From TMED27 sp963922705 (GTDB lineage Bacteria > Pseudomonadota > Alphaproteobacteria > Micavibrionales > Micavibrionaceae), in contig CAWUJS010000001.1 of NCBI GenBank assembly GCA_963922705.1, forward strand, positions 1-64,000: a DNA stretch of 64,000 nt, written 5' to 3'. Position numbers and translations under genes: made by a program. The notes beneath the pieces were generated by a model. The model saw only the letters and a program-made list of their open reading frames with translations. It searched no databases and was not told where the DNA came from. Positions 17,295 through 26,283 of this stretch are shown here, in pieces (positions within the stretch are counted from its first letter, which is position 1; each line of letters begins with the position of its first letter).

Positions 17295-19370
17295 TTACTC
17301 CGCCGCCTCCAATACCGCTTCTTGCTGTGCACGAAACGCATCGGAACAAGCCCGCATCGTATCCGATGCCCGGCATATTGCATTGGTCAGGTAATAATTA
17401 CGAACAGGGTTTACAAATGCACCCGCAGCAACGCGCCCTTTTGTGCCGAACTCAGCCCAGGGATCTGGCCTAATTTCATCAATTCTATCAAGGATTTTGA
17501 ACTCTTTATTGATACGCTTTCTTAGCTCAATTTGCGTATCATAGGCCAAGGTTGTACCGAGAGCCTCGGACAGCGCACGTACAATTTTCCAATCTTCCTT
17601 CGCATCACCCGGCGGGAAAGCAGCCCGGCGCGCTGTTTGTACACGCCCTTCGGTATTCACGTAAATTCCATCTTTTTCAGTATAAGCTGCACCCGGTAAA
17701 ATCACATCTGCGCGCGCCGCGCCGTGATCACCATGATGCCCCTGATAGATCACAAATGTTTCGTGACCAATATGCGCCCGCGCATCAAATTCATTTGCGC
17801 CAAGGAGATAAAGCGCCTTGACAGATCCCTCGCGGGAAGCTTCAAGAATACCGGCAAAATCCTGCCCACCAACCTGCGGTACAAAGCCAGCATCCAGAGC
17901 GCCTACCCGGCTAGCCGCGCGGTGCAGAACGTTAAACCCGTTCCAGCCATCCTTGACCACGCCAAGCTCTTCGGCCAGTTGGCGTAACTCATAATGCACA
18001 GCCTCACCATCTTCGCGCTCAAAAACGCCGGAGCCGATAATCATCACAGGCTTTTCAGCCTTAATCTTGCCCTTATGTTCTTTCACAAGCTTACGCAAAT
18101 CTTTTAAAGCCGTTCCTGCATGATAATAATTATAAGATAAATCAACCGCTTCACCGATCAGGGAAACTGGCACGCGGCGCTCAAAGACCGCTTTTCGGAT
18201 GCGTGCATTAATAATACTGGCCTCAAAACGCGGGTTTGAGCCAATAATCAAAATAGCATCGGCTTCATCCAGCCCTGCAATCGAGGAATTAAAGATATAC
18301 CCCGCCCGCACCGATGGATCAAAACGCGCACCATCCGTACGACAGTCAAGATTTGGCGAGCCAAGCCCTGTCAGCAAATCTTTCAAGGCGACAATCGATT
18401 CAACATCCGCCAAATCGCCAACGAGCCCGGCAATTTCTTCGCCCTTAAGCCCTTGTAAATTCCCGGCAATGGCTTGAAATGCTTCATCCCATGATGCTTC
18501 TTTGAGCTTTCCGTCACGGGTATCACGCACATAAGGGCGATCAAGGCGCGATTTCGTCAAACCGTCATAAGAAAAACGCGTCCGGTCGGAAATCCATTCT
18601 TCATTCACATCTTCATGCAAGCGCGGCATCACGCGCATCACCTCGCGCCCGCGCACATCCACGCGAATGTTCGAGCCAACCGCATCCATCACATCAATTG
18701 TCTCTGTCTTGCGAAGCTCCCAAGGGCGGGCTTTAAACGCATAAGGCTTGCTTGTGAGCGCGCCGACAGGGCAAATATCGATTAAATTCCCGGAAAGCTC
18801 GGTTTTGACAAGCTCATCAATAAAAGTACCGATCTCGGCATCTTCCCCGCGGTTAAGCTGCCCTAAAACAGGTGTCCCCGCCACTTCTTCGGCAAAACGA
18901 ACACAGCGCGTACAGTTAATGCAGCGTGTCATCACTGTCTTGATCAAAGGCCCCAGCTCTTTATCCGTAACAGCGCGTTTATTCTCATGAAAGCGCGAAC
19001 GGTCAAAGCCATAGCCCATTGCCTGATCCTGAAGATCGCACTCACCGCCCTGATCACAAATCGGACAATCCAGCGGGTGGTTAATCAGCAGCATTTCCAT
19101 AACACCCTTGCGTGCCTTTTGCACCATTTCAGAATCAGTTTTAACAACCATTCCCTCACCACACGCCATCGCACAAGAGGCAACAGGCTTTGGCGGCCCG
19201 CCCTCAACCTCAACAAGGCACATACGGCAATTGGCCGGAACCGTGAGGCGTTCATGGTAGCAGAAATGCGGGACTTCGACGCCGAGCTGTTGCGCGGCTT
19301 GCAGAATACTGGTGCCGCGCTCGACCTCGATATCCTGATCATTAATGGAAAGTTTGACTGTATCGCTCAT
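17295..19370 (-). CDS. nuoG: NADH-quinone oxidoreductase subunit G
   Basis: The large 691-residue iron-sulfur subunit of the peripheral arm. An N-terminal [2Fe-2S] ferredoxin domain (CYHERLTVPANCRMCLVEVEG, near residues 37-57) is followed by the His/Cys N5-binding region (HPLDCPICDQGGECDLQD near 98-115) and the N4 cysteines (CINCTRCVRFAEE near 150). The rest is the molybdopterin-oxidoreductase-like domain, without a cofactor. It is separated from nuoF by the opposite-strand purL-purQ genes, so it must have its own promoter somewhere in the 136-base gap to purL (19371-19506), which also serves purL in the other direction. Confidence 0.98.
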   Translation of the reverse strand: MSDTVKLSINDQDIEVERGTSILQAAQQLGVEVPHFCYHERLTVPANCRMCLVEVEGGPPKPVASCAMACGEGMVVKTDSEMVQKARKGVMEMLLINHPLDCPICDQGGECDLQDQAMGYGFDRSRFHENKRAVTDKELGPLIKTVMTRCINCTRCVRFAEEVAGTPVLGQLNRGEDAEIGTFIDELVKTELSGNLIDICPVGALTSKPYAFKARPWELRKTETIDVMDAVGSNIRVDVRGREVMRVMPRLHEDVNEEWISDRTRFSYDGLTKSRLDRPYVRDTRDGKLKEASWDEAFQAIAGNLQGLKGEEIAGLVGDLADVESIVALKDLLTGLGSPNLDCRTDGARFDPSVRAGYIFNSSIAGLDEADAILIIGSNPRFEASIINARIRKAVFERRVPVSLIGEAVDLSYNYYHAGTALKDLRKLVKEHKGKIKAEKPVMIIGSGVFEREDGEAVHYELRQLAEELGVVKDGWNGFNVLHRAASRVGALDAGFVPQVGGQDFAGILEASREGSVKALYLLGANEFDARAHIGHETFVIYQGHHGDHGAARADVILPGAAYTEKDGIYVNTEGRVQTARRAAFPPGDAKEDWKIVRALSEALGTTLAYDTQIELRKRINKEFKILDRIDEIRPDPWAEFGTKGRVAAGAFVNPVRNYYLTNAICRASDTMRACSDAFRAQQEAVLEAAE

Positions 19371-19506
19371 AGAAGTAATCTTAGACTATATTTCGTATTT
19401 TTATAAACCACAGTGAATATACTGTACACAGAGAAATCACAGCGTTTTACATGTTTTTTGAAAAAAACCGTTGTGATCACCGTGATCCTTGTGGTTAAAA
19501 ATAGGC

Positions 19507-22500
19507 ATGATCACACGTATAGAAGTTCTTGCAGGCTCCGAAGATGGGCGCAGCAAGCATATTGAGAAACTGTTTTTGTCCAAAAATAAAATTGCATCCG
19601 TGCGTGTGGCTGATGTGTATACAAGCGAGCATCCGCAAGCTGCGAATGATATATTCGTAAATAGCCTTAGCAACCCGGTGACGCAATCAATACTCAATTC
19701 GTCATCCCTGCGACAGCAGGGATCTCTTGCTGATAACGACCAGATCCCCGATCAAGTCGGGGATGACAATAATATGCCGGATTTCGACTGGGCACTTGAA
19801 ATTGGTTTCTTGCCCGGTGTCACGGATAATGTGGGACATACAGCAAGTGAGCTACTCTCTCTAAGCCATCCCTATGACAACAACGAGATCTCTCGCTCCG
19901 CTCGAAATGACAACGATTTGGTTTTCACATCAAAGCTTTATCTCATCACAGGCGATGTTGCAAAATCCGACATTGAAGAGATTGCACACAATCTCTCCAA
20001 CAGCCTCATTCAACGCGTAACAATCAAATCACGCGATGAATTTCAATCCGATGGCGGGATGGGGGATTTTCTGCCAAAGGTCACCTTAAATAATTCTGGC
20101 AACAATGCTGCTGATCGCATTGATCTTACTGAGCTTTCTGATGATCAACTCATGGAAATTAGTCAAAAGGGAATTAAAGGGCGTGGCCCGCTTGGCCTTC
20201 CATTGGTTTATATGAAGGCCATACAGGATAAATATACAGGTTTAACAATCACCGATATCGAATTGGAAACATTGGCACAAACATGGTCAGAGCATTGCAA
20301 GCATACGATTTTCGCCTCCCCAATTGATGATGTAAAAGATGGCCTTTACAAAGGCTATATTAAACGCGCCACAAAAGAGATAAGGAAAGCGCGGCGAAAA
20401 GCCGCACTGCAAAAACGTCATCCTGAGCAAAGCGAAGCGCAGTCGAAAGATCTTCTTGTCACAGATGATGACGATGTTTTCTGGAATGATAAAGACCAGG
20501 TCGGCGATATATGCGTTTCCGTCTTTTCCGATAATGCTGGCGGCATTATTTTCGATGATGACTATCTCATCACTGATAAAGTCGAAACACATAACTCCCC
20601 TTCTGCCCTTGATCCGTTCGGCGGTGCGATTACAGGGATTGTTGGGGTTAACCGTGACTGTATCGGTTTTGGACAAGGCGCGAAGCCGGTTATTAACCGC
20701 TACGGATTTTGCCTTGCCGCCCCGCAAAGCTCACCGGAATATTTCCGTGACAAAGCACTTAACAACCCGATCTTACCCCCTGAAACCATTATGAAAGGTG
20801 TAATCGCAGGCGTTGAAACGGGCGGTAATCAATCCGGCATTCCAACCCCGCAAGGCTTTGTTAATTTCGATGATAGATTTGTTGGGAAACCCCTTGTTTT
20901 TGTTGGAACAATTGGTCTCATACCACGCGTCATCAACGACAAGCCCGGCCATGAGAAAAAAGCCAATCCCGGCGATAAAATCGTTGTCGCAGGCGGGCGC
21001 GTAGGCCGCGACGGCATCCATGGTGCAACTTTCTCCTCTGTTGCACTCGATGAAGGCTCACCCGCCACGGCTGTGCAAATTGGCGATCCGATCACGCAAA
21101 AGAAAATGTCAGATGCCATCATCAAGGAAATACGTGATAAAGGCTGGTATTCTGCGATCACCGATAATGGCGCAGGCGGCATGAGCTCTTCGATTGGTGA
21201 AATGGCAGAGCAATCGGGCGGCTTTCATGTCGAACTTGAACGCGCGCCGCTCAAATATCCCGGCATGGCACCTTGGGAAATCTGGATCAGCGAATCACAA
21301 GAACGCATGACGATGGCTGTACCGCCGGAAAATGTGGATAAGCTGATCGCCCATTTCGCAAAACGCGGTGTTGAAGCCACCGTTGTTGGTACATACACCG
21401 ATAGCGGCAAAGCGCATATAACCTATAATGGTGAGACTATTATGGATATGGAGATGGAGTTTCTTCATGACGGTAACCCGGAAACGCCACTGGTGACAAG
21501 CTTCACGAGAGGCGGGGAAAAGGAGCCGGAATTTCAGAATCTTAGAATCTCAGAATCTCAGAATAATCATGAAAATACTGAGATTCTCAAAATGATGTCC
21601 CGCCTGAATATTTGTTCAAAAGAGTTTATATCCACACAATATGATCATAATGTTCAAGGCAACGCCGTTATGGGTCCTCTTCAGGGGCCGGGGCGTGTTT
21701 TTGCAGAAACAACCATCACGAAACCAGTGCTCACATCACCCAAAGGCGTTGTTTTATCGCAAGGACTTTTCCCGCGCTATGGCGATATCGATACTGGTGC
21801 AATGGCCGCCGCCGGCGTTGATCTGGCTGTTCGTAATGCGATTGCTGCGGGATGCCCGATTGATCATCTCGCACTGCTTGATAATTTCTGCTGGTGCTCC
21901 TCGGATGAACCGGAGCGCCTCGGTCAATTAAAGCGCGCTGTTGAATCCATTTATGAAGTCGCTGTCAAATACGAGACACCCTTTATCTCTGGAAAAGATA
22001 GCATGTTCAATGACTTCAAAGGATTTGATAAAGTAGGAAATGAAGTTAAAATTTCTGCACCTCCCACGCTTTTAGCCTCCTCAATCGGTGTTATTCCCGA
22101 TATTGACCGCGCCATCTCCCTTGCGCCAAAAGCAGTGGGCGATCTTGTATATTTAATTGGCGACACAAAAGATGAGTGCGGTGCGGGCGAATATTACGAC
22201 GAGCTTGGATATCTCGGCAATAATGTACCGGAAACTGATGCGCATACAAATTTACGCCTTTATAAGCTTTACTCACGTGCCTCACGTGACAAATTGATCG
22301 CATCAGCATACGCACTCAATCATGGCGGACTTGGCGCAGCGCTCGCCAAAAAAGCAATTGCAGGGCAGATAGGGCTGGACATTAACCTGAAAACTATCAA
22401 CTTACCCATTGATAAAGCATTATATTCCGAAAGCACAGGACGCATCCTCGTAACCGTTGCACCGCAGAATAAAGAAAAATTTGAGAAGAACTTCAAAGGC

Positions 22501-22623
22501 TTTGAACATATTCATCATATAGGCCACGTTAGCAGCGCGGATAAATTAAGCATTTACAATGCATTAGAGGTTGAAATTAAAAAGTTAGATAAAGCATATA
22601 AACAGCCATTAAAGGACTATTAA
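19507..22623 (+). CDS. purL: Phosphoribosylformylglycinamidine synthase, fused PurS-PurL form
   Basis: This enzyme makes FGAM from FGAR, ATP and glutamine-derived ammonia in purine synthesis. At 1038 residues it is far longer than the roughly 730-residue PurL usual in alphaproteobacteria. The first 150 residues resemble PurS (MITRIEVLAGSEDGRSKHI; DWALEIGFLPGVTDNVGHTA) and the rest is PurL (TWSEHCKHT near 261, KVETHNSPSALDPFGGAITGIVGVNRD near 340-365, DNGAGGMSSSIGEMAEQSGG near 560). This matches the long PurL known from delta-proteobacteria and some other groups. Four repeat-derived peptides interrupt the family sequence, near residues 65-87, 120-135, 304-322 and 677-694. The ATG at 19507 is preferred to a TTG at 19489. 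Acquisition from outside the lineage is likely but unproven. Confidence 0.94.
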   Translation: MITRIEVLAGSEDGRSKHIEKLFLSKNKIASVRVADVYTSEHPQAANDIFVNSLSNPVTQSILNSSSLRQQGSLADNDQIPDQVGDDNNMPDFDWALEIGFLPGVTDNVGHTASELLSLSHPYDNNEISRSARNDNDLVFTSKLYLITGDVAKSDIEEIAHNLSNSLIQRVTIKSRDEFQSDGGMGDFLPKVTLNNSGNNAADRIDLTELSDDQLMEISQKGIKGRGPLGLPLVYMKAIQDKYTGLTITDIELETLAQTWSEHCKHTIFASPIDDVKDGLYKGYIKRATKEIRKARRKAALQKRHPEQSEAQSKDLLVTDDDDVFWNDKDQVGDICVSVFSDNAGGIIFDDDYLITDKVETHNSPSALDPFGGAITGIVGVNRDCIGFGQGAKPVINRYGFCLAAPQSSPEYFRDKALNNPILPPETIMKGVIAGVETGGNQSGIPTPQGFVNFDDRFVGKPLVFVGTIGLIPRVINDKPGHEKKANPGDKIVVAGGRVGRDGIHGATFSSVALDEGSPATAVQIGDPITQKKMSDAIIKEIRDKGWYSAITDNGAGGMSSSIGEMAEQSGGFHVELERAPLKYPGMAPWEIWISESQERMTMAVPPENVDKLIAHFAKRGVEATVVGTYTDSGKAHITYNGETIMDMEMEFLHDGNPETPLVTSFTRGGEKEPEFQNLRISESQNNHENTEILKMMSRLNICSKEFISTQYDHNVQGNAVMGPLQGPGRVFAETTITKPVLTSPKGVVLSQGLFPRYGDIDTGAMAAAGVDLAVRNAIAAGCPIDHLALLDNFCWCSSDEPERLGQLKRAVESIYEVAVKYETPFISGKDSMFNDFKGFDKVGNEVKISAPPTLLASSIGVIPDIDRAISLAPKAVGDLVYLIGDTKDECGAGEYYDELGYLGNNVPETDAHTNLRLYKLYSRASRDKLIASAYALNHGGLGAALAKKAIAGQIGLDINLKTINLPIDKALYSESTGRILVTVAPQNKEKFEKNFKGFEHIHHIGHVSSADKLSIYNALEVEIKKLDKAYKQPLKDY
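19701..19767. repeat. Palindromic element A inside purL (in frame)
   Basis: A 67-base element with 8-base terminal inverted repeats GTCATCCC (19701-19708) and GGGATGAC (19760-19767) and two internal hairpins (CCTGC...GCAGG and CCCGA...TCGGG). It has the same architecture as the intergenic element at 37551-37616. It is translated as roughly SSLRQQGSLADNDQIPDQVGDD between the PurS-like segments of PurL. Confidence 0.85.
19865..19911. repeat. Palindromic element B inside purL (in frame)
   Basis: On the minus strand it reads GTCATTTCGAGCGGAGCGAG followed by AGATCTCG, the same type as the left end of the element at 58097-58166. In the purL frame it encodes SHPYDNNEISRSARNDN, between VGHTASELL and LVFTSKLYLITGD. 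Confidence 0.75.
20417..20472. repeat. Palindromic element C inside purL (in frame)
   Basis: It begins GTCATCCTGAGC and ends GATGATGAC, with AAGCGAAGCGCAGTCGAAAGATCT inside, a common dispersed-repeat sequence. It encodes RHPEQSEAQSKDLLVTDDDD in a stretch where long-form PurL proteins normally have a short loop before VSVF-DNAG. Confidence 0.7.
21535..21588. repeat. AGAATCTC-type repeat D inside purL (in frame)
   Basis: Three direct copies of (C/T)AGAATCT(C/T) are followed by the inverted copy GAGATTCTC, giving a hairpin of about 50 bases. It encodes QNLRISESQNNHENTEIL between the glycine-rich TRGGEKEPEF and the conserved MSRLNICSKEF. Related repeats lie at the nuoC/nuoD junction (27495-27590). 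Confidence 0.7.
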
Positions 22624-22626
22624 AAT

Positions 22627-22698
22627 GTAACGAAGGTACAAAGAGACGAAGGATAAACAGAACAACTTCGAACCTTCGAACCTTCGCTCCTTCGTTAC
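22627..22698. repeat. 72-base GTAACGAAGG...CCTTCGTTAC palindrome between purL and purQ
   Basis: Perfect 10-base ends GTAACGAAGG (22627-22636) and CCTTCGTTAC (22689-22698), with further GACGAAGG and CCTTCGAACCTTCG blocks inside, form a long stem. It fills most of the purL-purQ gap of 104 bases. It could act as an mRNA hairpin between the two genes; there is no T-tract, so it is probably not a terminator. Confidence 0.75.
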
Positions 22699-22727
22699 AA
22701 AAGCAAAACAACCAGAAGCCCTAACCT

Positions 22728-23546
22728 ATGACAGCAAAAGCATTAATACTCGCCGGATATGGATTAAATTGTGAAGAAGAAACGCTTCACGCTTTTAAGC
22801 ACAACCATATCGCAGGAGAAATAATTCATATCAATGACTTAATAGACTCTCCTCAGAAATTAAATGAAGCTCAAATCCTTGCCATTCCCGGTGGGTTTTC
22901 ATACGGGGACGATACAGGCGCTGGTAACGCATATGCGCAAAAGCTTAAACTTGCCCTGATGGATGACCTCCTGAAATTTATTGAGCGTGATACGCTAACA
23001 ATTGGGATTTGTAACGGTTGCCAGATTTTAACCAATCTTGGGCTTACACCGCCCAAGGGAACAGATTACGGAACGCGCAAAACCGCCGTGACTTATAACG
23101 AAAATGCGCGTTATCAGTGCCGCTGGGTTGATCTGAAAGTAACAAATAATTCGCCCTGGCTGACTGGTATAGAAAGGATGCACATCCCCGTTGCGCATGG
23201 TGAAGGTCGTTTTATGATGGATGATAAAGTATTAAAAACGTTGCAAAACAACAATCAAATCGCTGCAACTTATACAAAAGGCAATGAGCCTGCGCATGGT
23301 GAATTTCCTTTTAATCCCAATGGATCAATCGCCGATATCGCAGCCGTAACAGACCCGACAGGGCGCATTCTAGCCATGATGCCGCATCCTGAACGCGGTA
23401 TGTTTATCTGGCAACGTGATGATTACACGGAAATAAAGGATAAAGCCCAGCGCGAAAGAAAGACTGTGCCGGAAACGAGCGATGGGATGCTTATTTTCCA
23501 AAATGCCGCTGAGTATTTTGGTGTAAAATCACAAAAAGCCGCTTAA
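22728..23546 (+). CDS. purQ: Phosphoribosylformylglycinamidine synthase glutaminase subunit
   Basis: A 272-residue class I glutamine amidotransferase that supplies ammonia to PurL. The nucleophile cysteine is in GICNGCQ (Cys95) and the HxE pair is in MPHPERG near residue 220. It is longer than the usual 220-230 residue alphaproteobacterial PurQ and starts with MTAKALILAGYGLNCEEET, resembling the partner of the long PurL. It ends four bases into the end of nuoF on the other strand: the TAA stops of both genes share the palindrome TTAA at 23543-23546. Confidence 0.95.
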   Translation: MTAKALILAGYGLNCEEETLHAFKHNHIAGEIIHINDLIDSPQKLNEAQILAIPGGFSYGDDTGAGNAYAQKLKLALMDDLLKFIERDTLTIGICNGCQILTNLGLTPPKGTDYGTRKTAVTYNENARYQCRWVDLKVTNNSPWLTGIERMHIPVAHGEGRFMMDDKVLKTLQNNNQIAATYTKGNEPAHGEFPFNPNGSIADIAAVTDPTGRILAMMPHPERGMFIWQRDDYTEIKDKAQRERKTVPETSDGMLIFQNAAEYFGVKSQKAA

Positions 23547-24823
23547 GCCACCTTCTTACGATAATCCAGAATACGCTCTTCCATCTCATCCCGGAAATGC
23601 TTGATAAGCCCCTGAACGGGCCAGGCCGCAGCATCACCCAGCGCGCAAATCGTGTGCCCTTCAATCTCTTTGGTCACTTCATAGAGCTGGTCAATCTCTT
23701 CTATTGTTGCATTACCCTGCACCATGCGCATCATCACACGCCACAGCCAGCCAGTTCCCTCACGGCAAGGCGTGCATTGCCCGCAAGATTCATGCATGTA
23801 AAAGAGTGAGAGACGTGCAATCGCGTAAATAACATCGGTTGATTGATCCATGACAATCACACCCGCAGTCCCCAATCCGGTTCCAACTTCGCGCAAGCTG
23901 TCAAAATCCATATGAATGTTATCACACACAGATTTCGGAATCATCGGCGTTGAGGAGCCGCCGGGAATAACCGCTTTCAGATTATCCCAACCACCGCGAA
24001 CACCGCCGCAATGCTTTTCAATCAGGTCTTTTAGGGAGATTCCCATCTCTTCTTCAACATTACAGGGCTGATTAACATGCCCGGAAATACAAAAAAGCTT
24101 TGTCCCAGCATTCTTTTCATTGAGCCCCAAATTCGCAAACCACGAGCCGCCACGGCGCAAAATTGTTGGCACAACGGCAATGGTTTCAACATTATTCACC
24201 GTTGTCGGACAAGAATAAAGCCCCGCCATTGCCGGGAAAGGCGGCTTGTTACGGGGCTGCCCTTTCTTGCCTTCGATGGATTCAATGAGCGCTGTCTCCT
24301 CACCGCAAATATAGGCCCCTGCCCCGCGATGCATGATGATATCAAAGTCCCACCCTGATCCAGCAGCATTTTTGCCAAGGAGCCCCTTATCATAAGCCTC
24401 TTCAATCGCCTGCCACATGGCGGAATTTTCATTATAATATTCACCGCGCACATAGATATAAGCCGCATGCGCCCCCATTGCGAAACCCGCAATCAAGCAG
24501 CCTTCCAGCAATTTATGTGGCTCATGGCGTAAAATATCACGGTCTTTGCATGTGCCCGGCTCAGACTCGTCGGCATTAACAACCAGATAATGCGGACGTC
24601 CATCTGATTCTTTGGGCATAAACGACCATTTCATGCCCGTTGGAAAACCGGCACCACCGCGCCCGCGAAGACCGGATGCCTTCATTTCTTCGATAATCCA
24701 CTCACGGCCTTTTTTCAAAATCGCCTTGGTATTATCCCAATCGCCGCGTTTTTGAGCAGATTTAATATCCGCCCCTTCCCAGCCATAAATATTGGTGAAT
24801 ATCCGGTCTTCGTCTCTAAGCAT
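23543..24823 (-). CDS. nuoF: NADH-quinone oxidoreductase subunit F
   Basis: The 426-residue NADH- and FMN-binding subunit. The glycine-rich GLRGRGGAGFPTGMKWSF is near residues 51-68, the FMN/NADH-binding GAGAYICGEETALIESIEG is near 168-186, and the N3 cluster cysteines are in ESCGQCTPCREGTGW near 350 with the fourth in HTICALGDAAAWP near 393. It is followed at once by the convergent purQ, so the nuoA-F transcript must end here or run antisense into purQL. Confidence 0.98.
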   Translation of the reverse strand: MLRDEDRIFTNIYGWEGADIKSAQKRGDWDNTKAILKKGREWIIEEMKASGLRGRGGAGFPTGMKWSFMPKESDGRPHYLVVNADESEPGTCKDRDILRHEPHKLLEGCLIAGFAMGAHAAYIYVRGEYYNENSAMWQAIEEAYDKGLLGKNAAGSGWDFDIIMHRGAGAYICGEETALIESIEGKKGQPRNKPPFPAMAGLYSCPTTVNNVETIAVVPTILRRGGSWFANLGLNEKNAGTKLFCISGHVNQPCNVEEEMGISLKDLIEKHCGGVRGGWDNLKAVIPGGSSTPMIPKSVCDNIHMDFDSLREVGTGLGTAGVIVMDQSTDVIYAIARLSLFYMHESCGQCTPCREGTGWLWRVMMRMVQGNATIEEIDQLYEVTKEIEGHTICALGDAAAWPVQGLIKHFRDEMEERILDYRKKVA

Positions 24824-24835
24824 TATATATGCAAC

Positions 24836-25390
24836 CTATTTTACCCTTACAATCGTAACACGGCGATTTTCAGCACGCCCTTGCTCAGAATCATTGCTGG
24901 CAACAGGCTTGCTCTCGCCAAATCCCTTGATAGATATGTTATCAGTATCGACATCAAAATCCTTTTGCAGTGCATGAACAACAGATTTCGCTCTCTTCTT
25001 TGAAAGAGCCTTGTTCAAGCCTGCATCTCCGACATTATCAGTATGACCTTCAATCACAAACTCTGCAAAAAGCAAATCAGGATTTTTTAGGGCTTGCGCC
25101 AGCTCAACAAGCTGCGTTCTTGATTGTTCGGTCATTGTTGCTGAACCTGTTTCAAAATGTATCGAAAGGTCAATGTTAGGCGATATATAAGAAGCGCTAT
25201 CCGTTTTTTTAGCCGTCAGCTTTTTAACAATTTGGCTGGATGTTGCAATGCCGTGACGGTTGTCATCGGCATATCCTGATGGCTCAATCGCAGCTACTTT
25301 TGAAGCTGTGTAATCTGCTGTACGCTGTGATTCGGCGATTGCCGGAACAGTTAAAAATACAAGAGCTGTAGTCAAAATTAATTTACGCAT
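24836..25390 (-). CDS. OmpA-domain periplasmic/outer-membrane protein
   Basis: A 184-residue exported protein with a signal peptide (residues 1-19, ending VPAIA). Residues about 72-182 are an OmpA-like peptidoglycan-binding domain: IHFETGSATMTEQS, VIEGHTDNVGDAGLNKALSKKRA and GFGESKPVASNDSEQGRAENRRV contain the Asp and Arg that bind diaminopimelate. No barrel or lipobox is present, so it is a soluble or peripherally bound peptidoglycan-binding protein. It sits between nuoE and nuoF on the same strand, 12 bases ahead of nuoF, which is an unusual place for an envelope gene. Confidence 0.88.
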   Translation of the reverse strand: MRKLILTTALVFLTVPAIAESQRTADYTASKVAAIEPSGYADDNRHGIATSSQIVKKLTAKKTDSASYISPNIDLSIHFETGSATMTEQSRTQLVELAQALKNPDLLFAEFVIEGHTDNVGDAGLNKALSKKRAKSVVHALQKDFDVDTDNISIKGFGESKPVASNDSEQGRAENRRVTIVRVK

Positions 25391-25438
25391 AATTTTCCTC
25401 CTAAATATTTGATAGTTATATTTTACAAAAGTTACGCA

Positions 25439-26098
25439 TCACACTAAACCCGCTTTTTTAGCGTGTTCTTCGAGTGTTGTTGGACCGGATAAAGCCATAG
25501 ATGCCTTACGCCCTTTTTGTGAGCCTATTTTTGGCTTCATATCCTGAGCCAGATAATCGATAATCTCGGACATTGTCTCCGCTGTTAAATCTTCATAATA
25601 ATCATCATTAATCTGTACCATCGGCGCATTCACACATGCTCCGAGGCACTCAACCTCCATCAATGTGAATTTCCCGTCAGCCGTTGTCTCATTCATGCCA
25701 ATATCAAGCTTGTCCTTACAAGCCTTTGTAATTATGTCGGAACCGCATAACCAGCATGGCGATGTTCCGCAAATCTGAATGAGATATTGCCCGACAGGTG
25801 CCATATTATACATGGAATAAAATGAGGCGACTTCATAGACCTTGATCGGTGGCATACCGAGAATCCCGGCGATATGATCCATCGCAGCGCGTGGAATCCA
25901 TCCACCATAAGGCGGGCTTGCCTTGGCGCCATCTGCTGCGACTTGACGCTGCGCCAGATCAAGCAAAGGCATCACCGCCGATTGCTGTCGCCCCGCGGGG
26001 TAACGGGCAATAAGCTTTTGAACAGTTTTCTGATTAGGCTTTGTGAATTCAAAGCTTTCCGGCTGGTAATCTGCATTAATGTCAAATGGTTTTTTCAT
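25439..26098 (-). CDS. nuoE: NADH-quinone oxidoreductase subunit E
   Basis: A 219-residue thioredoxin-like [2Fe-2S] subunit (cluster N1a). The cysteines are in CGTSPCWLCGS near residue 107 and CLGACVNAPM near residue 148. The C-terminal extension (residues 175-219: KPKIGSQKGRKASM...) is basic, as in many alphaproteobacterial and mitochondrial 24-kDa subunits. A 224-base spacer separates it from nuoD. Confidence 0.97.
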   Translation of the reverse strand: MKKPFDINADYQPESFEFTKPNQKTVQKLIARYPAGRQQSAVMPLLDLAQRQVAADGAKASPPYGGWIPRAAMDHIAGILGMPPIKVYEVASFYSMYNMAPVGQYLIQICGTSPCWLCGSDIITKACKDKLDIGMNETTADGKFTLMEVECLGACVNAPMVQINDDYYEDLTAETMSEIIDYLAQDMKPKIGSQKGRKASMALSGPTTLEEHAKKAGLV

Positions 26099-26283
26099 GC
26101 GGGAATCTCTTGAGCAACTGTTTTATGCCTTTTATTTATGAGCGTTTTTGCAACAGAGTACAAGGGCTTTTCGAGCCTGTAATAAGCAATAAAACGATTG
26201 GTAGAAACAGTTGCCTGTAAAGCCTATATATAAAACTGTCTTTTTACGGTTTGTAAGAATATAAACATAGTAAGTCATAGATC

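Noticed and set aside
19507..22623. purL as a frameshifted or fused pseudogene because of its length
   Set aside because: The reading frame is continuous, catalytic segments are intact and purQ is present; the extra length is explained by the PurS-like N-terminus and the repeat insertions.
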